Below are positions 26,001-33,856 of a stretch of DNA of 64,000 bases, piece by piece; positions within the stretch are counted from its first letter, which is position 1, and every line of letters starts with the position of its first letter. The translations under genes and the position numbers were made by a program. Origin of the DNA: Blastomussa wellsi (lineage: Eukaryota > Cnidaria > Anthozoa > Scleractinia > Plerogyridae). The notes under the pieces were generated by a model, which searched no databases, was not told the origin of the DNA, and saw only the letters and a program-made list of their open reading frames with translations. Where the stretch lies: contig OX393569.1 in NCBI GenBank assembly GCA_947652115.1, positions 8,000,606-8,064,605 on the forward strand. The letters are read 5' to 3'.

Positions 26001-28191
26001 TAGCAGTGCGAATTTTCCATTCTCTTCGAAACATCTCTTCCACAACAAAAGCTGCGAGCTTTAGAGACTTGCCAAAGCCAGTAGGAATGTTTACAAAGAC
26101 ATCCTTTCCAGAAAAAAACGAAAAGAGCCTGCTTTTGTTGCTCGTACAACTAAGTTAAACCGAACTTCGGCAAAACACTCTGTAAACGTAAATGAAATGT
26201 TTCCTCACATCTCGTCCGGTTGCGCCGCCATTACAGAAACTCTGATGAAATTCACCTCCAGGCGCTTAGCCAATAGGAGACAGTAATCACCAACATCACA
26301 AAACAGTGCCTTTTTATTTCGCGCCAATCAAAATCTACTTACCATTTTCGCAAAAGTGCGTGACGTCACGAGACGGAATTATAACGCTCAGAGTTCAGAC
26401 GTCCTTCTCGCCCGTGCCTCAGGGGATTTGGGCGAGAAGACGTCTGACATTTCAGACTTTCTGGTGGTAAGATATGTCTCTTCAGTACGCACTTTTTTCA
26501 AATTATTTTCTGGTCGACTCAGGAATTAATGATTTCAACGGCGTTTTGTTTTAATCACAGGAAGGATATTGCCACTGTGCAAAAGAAGACGGTTGTGATG
26601 TTATAAATTTCAAGCGAGTAGTCACCGTCAAGAAAAATAACGAGAAAGCATTGAAACAAGGCCTGGCAAAGTTTGGTCCGGCATCCGTAGCGATCAACGT
26701 TGGCAGAAAAACTTTGAAGTTTTATAAGTCAGGCGTTTATGATGATCCTGAATGTAGTAAGTTATGTCCTGTAGTGTCAAGTTTAAATACAATAAAATAA
26801 ATTAATCTCGAGAGGTGCGGCGGCATATGTGTTAGTACGCTGGACTCTGGGTCACCCTATCCGGGTTCCAGCGAGACACTTTACTCTCACAGTGCCTCTC
26901 TCCACCCAGGAGTATAAATGGGTACCAGTGAATTGTTGGGAAACCTGACACGGAATGCTCTCCTCCAACAGAAACTGGAGTTGTCCCTGGGCTTTTTTGA
27001 AGAATAACGACACCAGATAAATCATTATCCAGTGAACGAAATTAATGCTAATGCAAAAGAAACTAAACTATACCCATGGGCCTTAATCACACGGCGGCCA
27101 TGTTGAGCCCCGAGGGATTGAAAACTTTTGTTTTGCCACGCGGGAACTCGTTCCCAAACATTTGAACTCGAGGCTCGGGGTGCAAAATCTATTGTCTGTG
27201 GCCAATATGGCCGCCGTGTGATTAAGGCCCATGAGCGTAGCCAGGGGGGGTCACACCCATTGTACTCACCAGATTGTCATGTGGATATCCACAATGTGTT
27301 TTACTTGTTTACTTAAGAAAGACTCACAAGGGGGGGGGGGGGGTCACGGGCACCCCCAGGACCCCCGTGGCTACGCCCTTGTATCATCATCATCATTATT
27401 TAAACACGGTGAATACATCAGGCATTAACAATTCAATAATACATATAAAAAGGCTACAACTTATTATGAAGAAAACTCAGATGTACACGGATTTAGCTTG
27501 ATATAGACCTCTTTCATAAATGGCTTCCAATTTTAAATTCTTTTGTGTGCATTTAAATTAGCCTTTCTAACCTCGTTTGAAAGAAAAAATCTTTTGATTT
27601 GCCAACTCAAAAACGAGGTCAGAAGGGCTAATTTAAATGAATACAAAAGAATTGAAAATGGGCAGCCATTTGTGAAAGAGGTCTATATACACGGATTTGT
27701 CCTTGATACTTTCTACAGATGATAGAGTTGGTAGCGTTATCCACCAGGGCAAGTTCTTCAGTATGGGGCTGTGTAATCAGAAATTACATTGTCTCTATCT
27801 CACAAAAAGTTTTTAATATTTTTAAGGCACGAAGACAAATCATGGAGTCGTAGCGGTTGGATTTGGTGAAGAAAATGGAACTCCATACTGGATTGTAAAG
27901 AATTCTTGGGGGAAATTCTGGGGTGAAGAAGGATTTGTTAAAATTGCAAGAAAAGATAACTTGTGCGGAGTCCTTTCTAACGAGCCAATATTTGTGTCAT
28001 TGAATGAAACTGATGGCGATGATTCAAATGAGATGTATCCATTCAGACGGATAAAGAAACAGAATTTTGTTGACGTGGAAAAAAGACTCAATGTAACAAC
28101 TTTAAAACTGTCGCCTTTTGATTACAAGAGGTCTACAACACGATTTGATGAGTTAACCAAGCCACACGACAAAACATCTGCTAAAAGTTAA
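14091..28191 (+). CDS. Papain-family (C1A) cysteine protease, 26/29-kDa/CfaD-like, paralog 2 (complete, 670 aa)
   Basis: Secreted papain-like endopeptidase. Nine exons: 14091-14454, 15009-15196, 17277-17517, 18382-18577, 19050-19261, 21119-21210, 25325-25483, 26561-26756, 27827-28191; the joined length is 2013 nt with no internal stop. A signal peptide (about residues 1-25) is followed by an N-terminal region of about 250 aa shared with the paralogs ([39 protein letters not shown]). The I29 inhibitor domain has a perfect ERFNIN pattern across the exon 4/5 junction ([20 protein letters not shown]), then LDWREYG begins the mature enzyme. Active-site residues are Gln409 and Cys415 ([10 protein letters not shown]), His555 (TNHGVV) and Asn575 (KNSWGKFWG). 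LSEQQLMDC and GNSGCRGG are standard C1A blocks. Known relatives are insect 26/29-kDa protease and Dictyostelium counting-factor-associated protein D. Tail to tail with paralog 3. Confidence 0.93.
15568..16494. mobile_element. TIR DNA element with helicase fragment (intron 2 of protease paralog 2)
   Basis: The ends are inverted repeats: AGCCTGCGTCACAGACGGAC ... TATAGTCCGTCTGCGCAACGG on the left and the complement (GGAGCCGTTGCGCAGACGGA ... CAACGCAGGCT) on the right. The interior carries an SF2 helicase fragment on the plus strand. The remainder has no recognisable gene. Confidence 0.7.
15815..15982 (+). pseudogene. SF2 (RecQ-like) helicase N-terminal fragment
   Basis: Short ORF of 55 codons containing a Walker A box in the RecQ style ([18 protein letters not shown]). 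After a one-base slip the next frame reads [18 protein letters not shown], the counterpart of helicase motif Ia (ISPLxxLMxDQ). Motifs II-VI are missing, so it is a decayed fragment. It lies inside the TIR element 15568-16494. Confidence 0.6.
16496..16838. mobile_element. TTAA-type MITE (AGGGACACTGTC family), second copy
   Basis: Shares most of its length with 46974-47346 in reverse orientation (GCCTGATAAATCATATTTTAAT, CCAAAGTACCTGTTCTATCTTGTTCTGTGGAATC, GCGTGACAGTGTCCCT). One end abuts the helicase-bearing element at 16494 and lacks its outer bases. Confidence 0.75.
18040..18235 (-). mobile_element. tRNA-derived SINE (second family)
   Basis: Read on the minus strand: GTTGCCGAGTCGTTTAGCGTGCTAG (A-box region), GTTCTGGGTTCAATCTCTCC (B box), then a body ending GGTCTGCCTCCTTCCAGCAG. 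Intron 3 of protease paralog 2. Confidence 0.65.
18745..18825. repeat. Short hairpin with G/C runs
   Basis: ATAGGCGTACGGG ... CCCCGTACGCTTAT flanking G10 and C runs; probably a small MITE in intron 4 of paralog 2. Confidence 0.55.
19312..19538. mobile_element. TIR MITE in intron 5 of paralog 2
   Basis: Termini ATAGGCCATTTTACAGTTCTG / CAGAACTGTAAAATGGTCTAT, with inner AGGCCTTTGAG and AGAGGCCTGG. About 50 bp after the exon 5 donor. Confidence 0.8.
20399..20820. repeat. (CATT/CAAT)n microsatellite with higher-order pattern
   Basis: About 420 bp of four-base repeats alternating blocks of CATT and CAAT with period about 55-60 bp, in intron 5 of protease paralog 2. Open frames through it (Ile-Asn-Gln-Ser, His-Ser-Phe) are repeat translation, not genes. 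Confidence 0.95.
21219..21724. mobile_element. Harbinger-like MITE next to the Cys-exon donor of paralog 2
   Basis: Termini TGTACCAATCAAATCGAAGC / GCTTCGATTTGACTGGTACA, with TTA flanking both ends (21216-21218, 21725-21727). C- and G-rich subterminal blocks (CCCCCCCGGGCA / TGCCCGGGGGG). The left TTA begins 6 bp after the donor of exon 6 (21211). Confidence 0.87.
22035..22145 (+). repeat. AATACTTCTAAAT repeats and (TTATC)n tail
   Basis: Four AATACTTCTAAATA words followed by GTATAAATAAAGTTATCTTATCTTATCTTATT. The pentamer tail is typical of the 3' end of L2/CR1-type non-LTR elements; the rest of such an element is not visible. Confidence 0.5.
22557..24378. mobile_element. Composite element with TCGAT-rich subterminal regions
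   Basis: The ends are inverted (CAGGACGTAACATGTCGAT and its complement near 24350), followed by about 150 bp of TCGATAA-type repeats on each side. Inside are a palindrome at 23050-23165, an inverted pair 22970-23041/23581-23655, and a MITE at 23656-23975. No transposase seen. Intron 6 of paralog 2. Confidence 0.65.
23656..23975. mobile_element. MITE (CATTCTCATCCCCATAGCCC family)
   Basis: Inverted ends CATTCTCATCCCCATAGCCC and the complement of GGGCTATGGCGACGAGAATG, about 85 bp each. Same family as 49597-50186. Nested in the TCGAT-rich composite. Confidence 0.85.
24646..25045. mobile_element. MITE (GACTACGTTTACACG termini)
   Basis: Inverted ends GACTACGTTTACACGAA / TTCGTGTAAACGCAGCC, with a CG-rich interior of ATCGAAAACGA and CCGTTTTC words. 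Similar in style to 54955-55393. Confidence 0.7.
25596..26455. mobile_element. TIR DNA element with helicase fragment (intron 7 of protease paralog 2)
   Basis: Terminal inverted repeats of about 150 bp: GTCTGAAGTATCAGACGTCTTCTCGCCC on the left matches the complement of the right end (GGGCGAGAAGACGTCTGACATTTCAGAC). Similarity continues through GGTAAGTAGATTTTGATTGGCGCG. The interior carries a minus-strand helicase fragment. The TIR differs from that of 15568-16494. Confidence 0.8.
25927..26149 (-). pseudogene. SF2 (RecQ-like) helicase N-terminal fragment, frameshifted
   Basis: On the minus strand the frame reads [18 protein letters not shown] (Walker A, GFGKS), then [16 protein letters not shown] (motif Ia). 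The preceding [11 protein letters not shown] lies one frame away, joined through a run of seven T, so a homopolymer slip has broken it. A stop follows soon after motif Ia and no later helicase motif is present. Confidence 0.6.
26812..26995 (+). mobile_element. tRNA-derived SINE (GTGCGGCGGCAT family), 5' part
   Basis: A-box region GGCATATGTGTTAGTACGCTGGA and B-box-like CCGGGTTCCAGCG, then the body CACTTTACTCTCACAGTGCCTC and ACCCAGGAGTATAAATGGGTACC shared with 43575-43845, 46350-47530 and 57236-57530. Intron 8 of paralog 2. Confidence 0.75.
27076..27233. mobile_element. Palindromic MITE (CATGGGCCTTAATCACACGG)
   Basis: Ends GGGCCTTAATCACACGGCGGCCAT and its complement. Inner pair GAGCCCCGAG / CTCGGGGTGC. 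Intron 8 of paralog 2, next to a second MITE (27234-27381). Confidence 0.82.
27234..27381. mobile_element. MITE (GAGCGTAGCCAGGGGG)
   Basis: Ends GCGTAGCCAGGGGGGGTC and the complement of CCCCCGTGGCTACGC, with a G run in the centre. Directly abuts the preceding element. Confidence 0.72.
27509..27690. mobile_element. Palindromic MITE (TATAGACCTCTTTCA)
   Basis: Arms TATAGACCTCTTTCATAAATGGC ... CTAACCTCGTTT and their complement form a 180-bp hairpin. A diverged relative is at 52058-52250. Confidence 0.87.
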
Positions 28192-28861
28192 TGTTAAATA
28201 TTTTTGAAAACATTTTCTTCAGTAAATTTAGTCTTATGTTTTAATTGAAGATACCGAGTGTCTCGCCAATGGCACTCAAAGGATTAGTTTCACTAGAATT
28301 ACAAATTGAAGCACCTCGTTTTAATAGTTAACGTTCTCGCTAAACGGAGTCACAAGCCAATGTCAGGCGTAGCATATTTGACTTTCGAATACAATTCACT
28401 CAAAAAGTCCTTCGGACACTTATAGCTTAATATTGTGTAGATTCTTGTGTGCCAAAAAAGGCTTTTACGCCCTCCATCTTGGGAGAAATTTTTTGGGTAA
28501 ATGGTTCACCGTACCCCCCCCCCCCCCCCCCACCCCGGCAAAAATTGCTCGTACGCCTCTGGAGGTGGGGGAACTAGTGTTTCTTAGGTTATGCGAGTAA
28601 CGAAAGCTGTCAAGAAAAATAAAACAAATCGTTCCAAAACTTTTGGTCAGGATTGCACGTTTGGACAGTAATATCAAATTACAGCTGCTGTACTGTACCT
28701 AAAAATAATTTAATAGACTTGCGTTTACTTTTATCGTGTTCAGTGTCGCATGCAAATATAGAATACGATTAGAGATTATTTTATTCAAATTTTATTTTGA
28801 CAATTGCTAGTTAAAAATAAGTGCAATGAAACTGCGACATTTCTCTCTACTTGTTGTAGTT
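28192..28861. other. 3' flank of paralog 2
   Basis: No consensus AATAAA directly after the stop. A C18 run and a GTACG hairpin remnant at 28505-28560. No gene seen. Confidence 0.4.
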
Positions 28862-28940
28862 TAATCACAGATTATGCTAGGGCCGCTTGCGGCCTGCAGT
28901 ATAAGATGGATTATACGAAGATAAAGGAGACGAGTATAAC

Positions 28941-29072
28941 AATGTGTAACCAACTTTATTTCGCTCTGAAATACAGCGCATTAAAAGCAAACTTGAATAA
29001 TTAACATAATTAACATAATTTCAACACCCCCATAAGTCCCTGCGCCATTCCACTCCAAATCGCCATTTTATT
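28941..29072. repeat. DIRS left inverted terminal repeat
   Basis: 132 bp that reappear as the reverse complement at 33447-33578, nearly base for base, including the tandem AATTAACAT motif. Outside it, 28862-28940 is unique to the left end and is mirrored only in the internal complementary region. Confidence 0.9.
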
Positions 29073-29224
29073 GAGCGTACACAAATGGACCGCAGGAAAG
29101 GTAAACAAGCTTGTGAATCAAGGACCTGCAAACAGAAGAAGAAAGCAATAGATAAAACATAAGAATCACCTGGTATGAACATGACCCAAAAGGATATGTC
29201 CTAGAAAAGGGAGAGGCGGGAGGG

Positions 29225-29342
29225 ACATTGTTATACTCGTCTCCTTTATCTTCGTATAATCCATCTTATACTGCAGGCCGCAAGCGGCCCTAGCATAATC
29301 TGTGATTATACTTCAGAACAGTCGCCTCATATAACAATGTGT
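29225..29342. repeat. DIRS internal complementary region
   Basis: This stretch is the reverse complement of both extreme ends of the element, joined: first the left end (the CTGCAGGCCGCAAGCGGCCC palindrome), then the right end (CTTCAGAACAGTCGCCTCAT). It is the template feature thought to guide ligation of DIRS circles. Confidence 0.9.
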
Positions 29343-29360
29343 TTTTAAAGTGGGTCATGT

Positions 29361-30400
29361 TCACTGAATCGGTAAACTTTGCACATTTAACAATGTCTTT
29401 GTAATGCTAGAATTGTGTCTAGGCCTGTAATAAAAACGCCTGAAGGTGGAGTCGGTTGACCAATCAGCAAGATCTAAGATATCCTGCAGAGAAGCACCCC
29501 TTTCAAAGGCAGCTGATGCAGATGCTCCTCGTACTGAGTGAGCTTTAAAAATACTCGTATCAATACCTGCCCGAGAGATTATATCCTTCAGCCACCTACT
29601 GAGGGAAGCACCTGAAATGGGCTTGTGGGGGCGAATGTACGATAATAAAAGCTTGTTGGCTTTTGATGGGTCCAAGGGACGGAATTCTGAAGTGCGATGT
29701 TCATACTCTTTAAGACACTTAACCACGCAAAGGTTAGGATTTTCCTCAAAACCAGCGTGAAACGAAGTTTTGAGATCCTTGCCTGCTCGGGATTTTTTTG
29801 TTAAATCTGGGAGTGCAAAGGTCACTCCTTCAGGGATAAAGCGCCTATACCTAAGGTCATGAGAAACCACTTCAGATACCCTTTCCATTGCAGTAAGGGC
29901 GAGGAGAAAACCAAGCTTCTGGGATAAATCCTTAAGAGAGAGGGACTCGTTGACACCTAAACCATCAATAAAAGAAACAACGAGGCTGACATCCCAGGTA
30001 CTAGAATACCGAGGTAAAGGCGGTCTAAGGTTGTAGGCTCCCTTTAACAGTTGGACTACTAAAGGGTGTTCCCCAACCCTAACTGAATCAATTTTAGGGT
30101 GAGTGCTAGAAATGGCAGACCGGTAAACATTAAGAGTCCTATAAGCTCTCCCAAGATTAAATTCAGAAGTGAGGAACTCTAAAATAGACTCTACAGAAGC
30201 TTGAACTGAATTAAGTTTCCGTTCTCGACACCAGCTATCCCATCTTCGCCAAGCTGATGCATAGGCCTTGGATGTTCCATCCCTCCAGGCTGCGACAAGT
30301 AGGGTTTGAGCTGGCTGTGAAATGCCTGCTTCTGAATATGATTGGCGGATAGTAGCCAACCTGCTAGTTGAAGGTTCAACAGGGGATGGGCTTCCCCTTG
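29361..30400 (-). CDS. DIRS tyrosine recombinase (C-terminal functional part of a 1097-codon open frame)
   Basis: Integrase of the phage lambda/tyrosine-recombinase class that inserts the circular DIRS DNA. The SAM-like N-terminal core-binding block (TSKAYASAWRRWDSWC) precedes the catalytic domain: Arg in TAMERVSEV, H-x-x-R in KAHSVRGAS, and the nucleophile region WSTDSTFRRFYY. The frame stays open upstream to 32654 (1097 codons). Codons before about 30400 lie opposite the RT/RNase H frame and look like an antiphase shadow (Ser/Arg/Gly-rich, no domain seen), so the real start is uncertain. About 210 nt overlap the RT ORF even with the short model. Confidence 0.88.
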
Positions 30401-32245
30401 TCGGGTCAGCAGGCCCTGGTAGTGAGGGAACAGAATGGGAGGTGCTACACACAACTCCAGAAGCAGAGGGTACCATGGCTGAGACTGCCAAACTGGTGCG
30501 ACTAGAACAAGGTGTGACACATTCTGGTCTAGTAACTGTCGGAGGCAGCGGCCTACCAGAGCAAAGGGAGGGAATGCATATCCCCTCACTTTGCTCCAGT
30601 CCTGGGAAAACGCATCCACTGCCTCTGAATGAGGGTCTGGTCGCCAGCTGTAAAACCGTGGAAGTTGATTTGAGAGCCGAGAGGCAAACAGATCTACCTC
30701 CAAGGGACCCCAGGCCTGATTTAGCTCCGCAAACAACAAGGGGTCCAGTTTCCAGTCGTGATGGTCTAAAAATACTCGAGATTCTCGGTCTGCTCGGATA
30801 TTTAGTACCCCTGGTAAATACTGAGCCTCGATTAGGATATTGTGGTGAAGGCACCACTCCCATAGATCTAATGCCAGACGTGCCAGGACAGGGGATTTTG
30901 TGCCCCCCATCTTGTTTATGTAATGGGCGGCAGTCAAATTGTCCATTAACAAGCGGACTCGCATTTGAACTTTTCCTTTCACAAAAGTCTTGACAGCAAA
31001 TGCCCCAGCCAGAAGTTCGAGACAATTTATGTGAAGAGGGGATTCCCCTTGAGACCACTGGCCCCCTGTGGACACTCCGTTGCAAAATGCCCCCCAACCT
31101 TGTCGGGAGGCATCTGTCTCGATTACTAAGTCTGGAGAACCCGAAACCAGAGCTTTTCCATTCCATGCTTCCAGGTTGTCCCGCCACCAAACCAACTCCT
31201 CTTTGGCCTGAGGGCAAAGGGGGGTAGCGGAGTCGTACGTTTGAGAATTTACTAAAGCCCTGTTTTTCTCGCTTTGCAAGTGGCGGAAGTGGAGGGGCCC
31301 TGGAAAGACAGCTTGAATGGTAGAAGTAAGGTGTCCCAGTAACTTGGCCAGTTGCCTCACTGTTACTAGTGGTGAGTCCAGTAAGGTCTGACACTCCTTT
31401 CTTACTTTTCTGATTTTGTCCCGAGGGAGTGCCAGTGACAGGGTGAGGGAGTCTACCACAAATCCTAGAAATTCCATCGTTGTTGAGGGGACTAGGACTG
31501 ACTTCATATAGTTTATCATGAAGCCCAACCCTTGCAAAAGATCTAGGGCAGTCGAGGCATGTTGGAGGGCAATGTCCCGGGACTGAGCCATTATTAGCAT
31601 GTCGTCCAAATAGACTATCAGTCTGATGCCCAGTTGTCGTAACAGGCCCACTACAGGCTTCATAAGTTTTGTGAAGACTCTGGGAGCACTTGCGAGCCCG
31701 AAGGGCAGGCAGGCAAACTCGTACATTGTTTCTTTCCAAACAAACCTCAGAAACTTTTGGTGGTTCTTCCATACTGGCACCGTAAAATAGGCATCCTTCA
31801 GGTCTATCTTGACCATAAAGTCGCCTTTTCTTAAAAGATCCCTCAGCATATGAATCCCCTCCATTTTGAAATGTTCGTAAGGGATGAACTGATTGAGAGG
31901 GCGGAGATTTACTACGGGCCTCTGGCCACCCCCTTTTTTGGGGACTAGAAAAATTGAACTCACAAACCCCTGATGTAACTCTCCCTGGGGGACCACATGG
32001 ATAGCTTCTTTCTCTAGCATTTGCTGTATTTCCAGGTCTATAAGAGCCATATTCTCCTTTGTGTGTGGAATTGTTAGCGGAACAGAGAATTGGTGCGGGG
32101 TACTCCAGAAGTCCAGATGAAACCCCTGAACAGTTTCCAAGACCCAAGGATCTTTGCTTATAACAACCCAGTTGGAAATGCAATGTTTCAGGCGTCCCGC
32201 TAAGGGGAGGTGATTTACGAATAAAGGATTTAAATGTAACATCAT
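30191..32245 (-). CDS. DIRS reverse transcriptase / RNase H ORF (684 aa)
   Basis: Polymerase ORF of the DIRS-like element. RT motifs in order: VNLRPLNQF, MVKIDLKDAYF, the fingers/palm block CLPFGLASAPRVF and the catalytic box VYLDDM (YxDD type). RNase H follows with acidic residues in VIETDASRQGWGA, NCLELLAG, LLMDN and IRADRESR. The C-terminal third (EVDLFASR, PRFYSW, YAFPPF, LVAPVWQSQPW) matches the region that in DIRS elements follows RNase H and is often described as methyltransferase-like; no complete methylase motif set was recognised. The ORF overlaps the recombinase reading frame over its whole length, in a different frame. Confidence 0.93.
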   Translation of the reverse strand: MMLHLNPLFVNHLPLAGRLKHCISNWVVISKDPWVLETVQGFHLDFWSTPHQFSVPLTIPHTKENMALIDLEIQQMLEKEAIHVVPQGELHQGFVSSIFLVPKKGGGQRPVVNLRPLNQFIPYEHFKMEGIHMLRDLLRKGDFMVKIDLKDAYFTVPVWKNHQKFLRFVWKETMYEFACLPFGLASAPRVFTKLMKPVVGLLRQLGIRLIVYLDDMLIMAQSRDIALQHASTALDLLQGLGFMINYMKSVLVPSTTMEFLGFVVDSLTLSLALPRDKIRKVRKECQTLLDSPLVTVRQLAKLLGHLTSTIQAVFPGPLHFRHLQSEKNRALVNSQTYDSATPLCPQAKEELVWWRDNLEAWNGKALVSGSPDLVIETDASRQGWGAFCNGVSTGGQWSQGESPLHINCLELLAGAFAVKTFVKGKVQMRVRLLMDNLTAAHYINKMGGTKSPVLARLALDLWEWCLHHNILIEAQYLPGVLNIRADRESRVFLDHHDWKLDPLLFAELNQAWGPLEVDLFASRLSNQLPRFYSWRPDPHSEAVDAFSQDWSKVRGYAFPPFALVGRCLRQLLDQNVSHLVLVAPVWQSQPWYPLLLELCVAPPILFPHYQGLLTRQGEAHPLLNLQLAGWLLSANHIQKQAFHSQLKPYLSQPGGMEHPRPMHQLGEDGIAGVENGNLIQFKLL

Positions 32246-32271
32246 ACCTGGTGGTAAGTGAGAAGGCCTCT

Positions 32272-33432
32272 CTACTGGGTAGCTGGAGGGATTTGGTGCA
32301 GGGCTCCTCTCGCACCCCTGCCTCGGCCTCTGAATGAACCCCGAAACTGGCCGAAGTTGCTGGTATTCGGAAACCTTTGACTGGCACCACCCCAGCGGTT
32401 CCCTCGTCTCCTGAAGGGGGTGGTGCGGCCTCGAAAAAACTGAGCAGGTCGTGAATTTTGCCCCACAGAAGCAGCTGACAGTAAGGTCTTTGCTGTCTCT
32501 GATCTGGTCTTGATCCTTGCTTCAAATCCTTCTCCAAACAAACTTTTGCCAGCTTGCGGAAACTCTTCAGCAGCAAGAGATGATAGAGTTCCCTTTGAAT
32601 TGATTCTGTTAAGGACAGCCTTGCGTCGCTCCTTTGACAAAAGTGCAGAGGCATTACCCACTAGACGTATAGCATTTGATGTGATTGCCCCAAGTTCCTT
32701 CACCTGTTCATAACTGAGGATCACGTTTTCACCTGGCTTAGTTTCAGCAAGGAAACCGTAAACATGCTCAAATAACATGGCTACCGGGCCCATGGTGTCT
32801 AACACACGGTCCTGCAAAAATTTATTGTCCTTGTCGACAGTTTTGACGCCAGGCAGGAGTGATGGAAGATAGTTATCCAAAGTGGGAGTGTACACACAAT
32901 CAACATCTGGACGTGGATACTTTCTAGCAATTGCTTTTCTCTCAAAGGCAGACAAAGGCTTGTGTAATGTGCCTAAGAATGCCGATAACTGTTCACTTGC
33001 TTGCCAGCGAGCGCTATGGCAAAGTTCATCGTCTTCGTCATCCTCTCCCGCAGGATGAGAAGTGCCCGGGTTTGAACCATCGGGCTCTATTACAACTACT
33101 TCTTCAGAGTTGTTTTCTGCCCCTCTTGGCCTTTTAGTCGCCGGGGTATACGTAGCGGTGTCATTTTCATTTGCCGATTGAGCCTTGAGCGCTCCGGCAG
33201 AGTTCAAATTGACAACTGAGCTTGGAGCCTTGGGCGCTCCGTGGACACCATCTTCGTGTGGAGAAGTATTAAAAGCTTTCCGAAGCAAATTTAGTGCTTC
33301 GGGATCACTAAAAATCTGCTGAACGAGAGAGACAGGACTTGCATTACCTTCGCCTTCCTTCGGCTCAGCTCCTTGAAGTGAGATGGCTGTTTTATCCGAA
33401 GGATTGTCATCACCACGCGATGTAGCGGACAT
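32272..33432 (-). CDS. DIRS gag-like ORF1 (386 aa)
   Basis: First ORF of the DIRS-like element; its ATG lies 15 bp inside the right inverted terminal repeat. The N-terminal third is acidic and Ser/Pro-rich with low complexity (EDDEDDE near residue 130). The middle has a helical-looking region (KPLSAFERKAIARKYPRPD). The C-terminus is Arg/Gly-rich (FRRRGNRWGGASQ, FRGSFRGRGRGARG), as expected of a nucleic-acid-binding Gag. There is no CCHC zinc knuckle. The role is inferred from position and composition; sequence similarity to DIRS Gag proteins could not be tested here. The stop lies only about 27 nt before the start of the RT ORF. Confidence 0.8.
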   Translation of the reverse strand: MSATSRGDDNPSDKTAISLQGAEPKEGEGNASPVSLVQQIFSDPEALNLLRKAFNTSPHEDGVHGAPKAPSSVVNLNSAGALKAQSANENDTATYTPATKRPRGAENNSEEVVVIEPDGSNPGTSHPAGEDDEDDELCHSARWQASEQLSAFLGTLHKPLSAFERKAIARKYPRPDVDCVYTPTLDNYLPSLLPGVKTVDKDNKFLQDRVLDTMGPVAMLFEHVYGFLAETKPGENVILSYEQVKELGAITSNAIRLVGNASALLSKERRKAVLNRINSKGTLSSLAAEEFPQAGKSLFGEGFEARIKTRSETAKTLLSAASVGQNSRPAQFFRGRTTPFRRRGNRWGGASQRFPNTSNFGQFRGSFRGRGRGARGALHQIPPATQ

Positions 33433-33446
33433 CTTGTTCAGAGCGA

Positions 33447-33578
33447 AATAAAATGGCGATTTGGAGTGGAATGGCGCAGGGACTTATGGGGGTGTTGAAA
33501 TTATGTTAATTATGTTAATTATTCAAGTTTGCTTTTAATGCGCTGTATTTCAGAGCGAAATAAAGTTGGTTACACATT
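33447..33578. repeat. DIRS right inverted terminal repeat
   Basis: Reverse-complement partner of 28941-29072. It ends just before the ATG of the gag-like ORF when read on the minus strand, so it probably contains the element promoter; that last point is inference. Confidence 0.9.
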
Positions 33579-33856
33579 GTTATATGAGGCGACTGTTCTG
33601 AAGTATAATTTCGCCTATTGTTAATCACTCGTATGTTAAAGTGCCTATGAAGCGAAATTTTTTTGCATAATTAAAAAAATTGTTATTTGAAACACACAAT
33701 TCCAAAGTTTGAAAGCGCTACGATAAAAATTGTGGATTTTACAAGTGCTCAAAGTTGCGCTTTTTCGCCTGAAAAATGGCAAATTGAATCGCGCGGCCAA
33801 AATACCACGTGACCTCAAGGTCTGACGTCAGTTTGTTTGCAAGCAGTGCAACAAAT

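Larger units (their letters stand above)
28862..33609 (-). mobile_element. Full-length DIRS-like tyrosine-recombinase retrotransposon
   Basis: The architecture is diagnostic of DIRS elements. Inverted terminal repeats of 132 bp (28941-29072 and 33447-33578) flank three minus-strand ORFs. An internal complementary region (29225-29342) is the reverse complement of the outer left end (about 28862-28943) fused to the outer right end (about 33571-33609), as the rolling/circular replication model of DIRS requires. Order along the minus strand is gag-like ORF, RT/RNase H ORF, tyrosine recombinase. Both edges share a short TAAT, in keeping with recombinase-mediated insertion without a target duplication. 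No ORF is broken, so the copy looks young. It sits between the 3' end of protease paralog 2 and a THAP-bearing DNA transposon. Confidence 0.93.

Noticed and set aside
30322..30993. 223-aa plus-strand ORF
   Set aside because: Antisense shadow of the DIRS RT/RNase H and recombinase genes; no domain.
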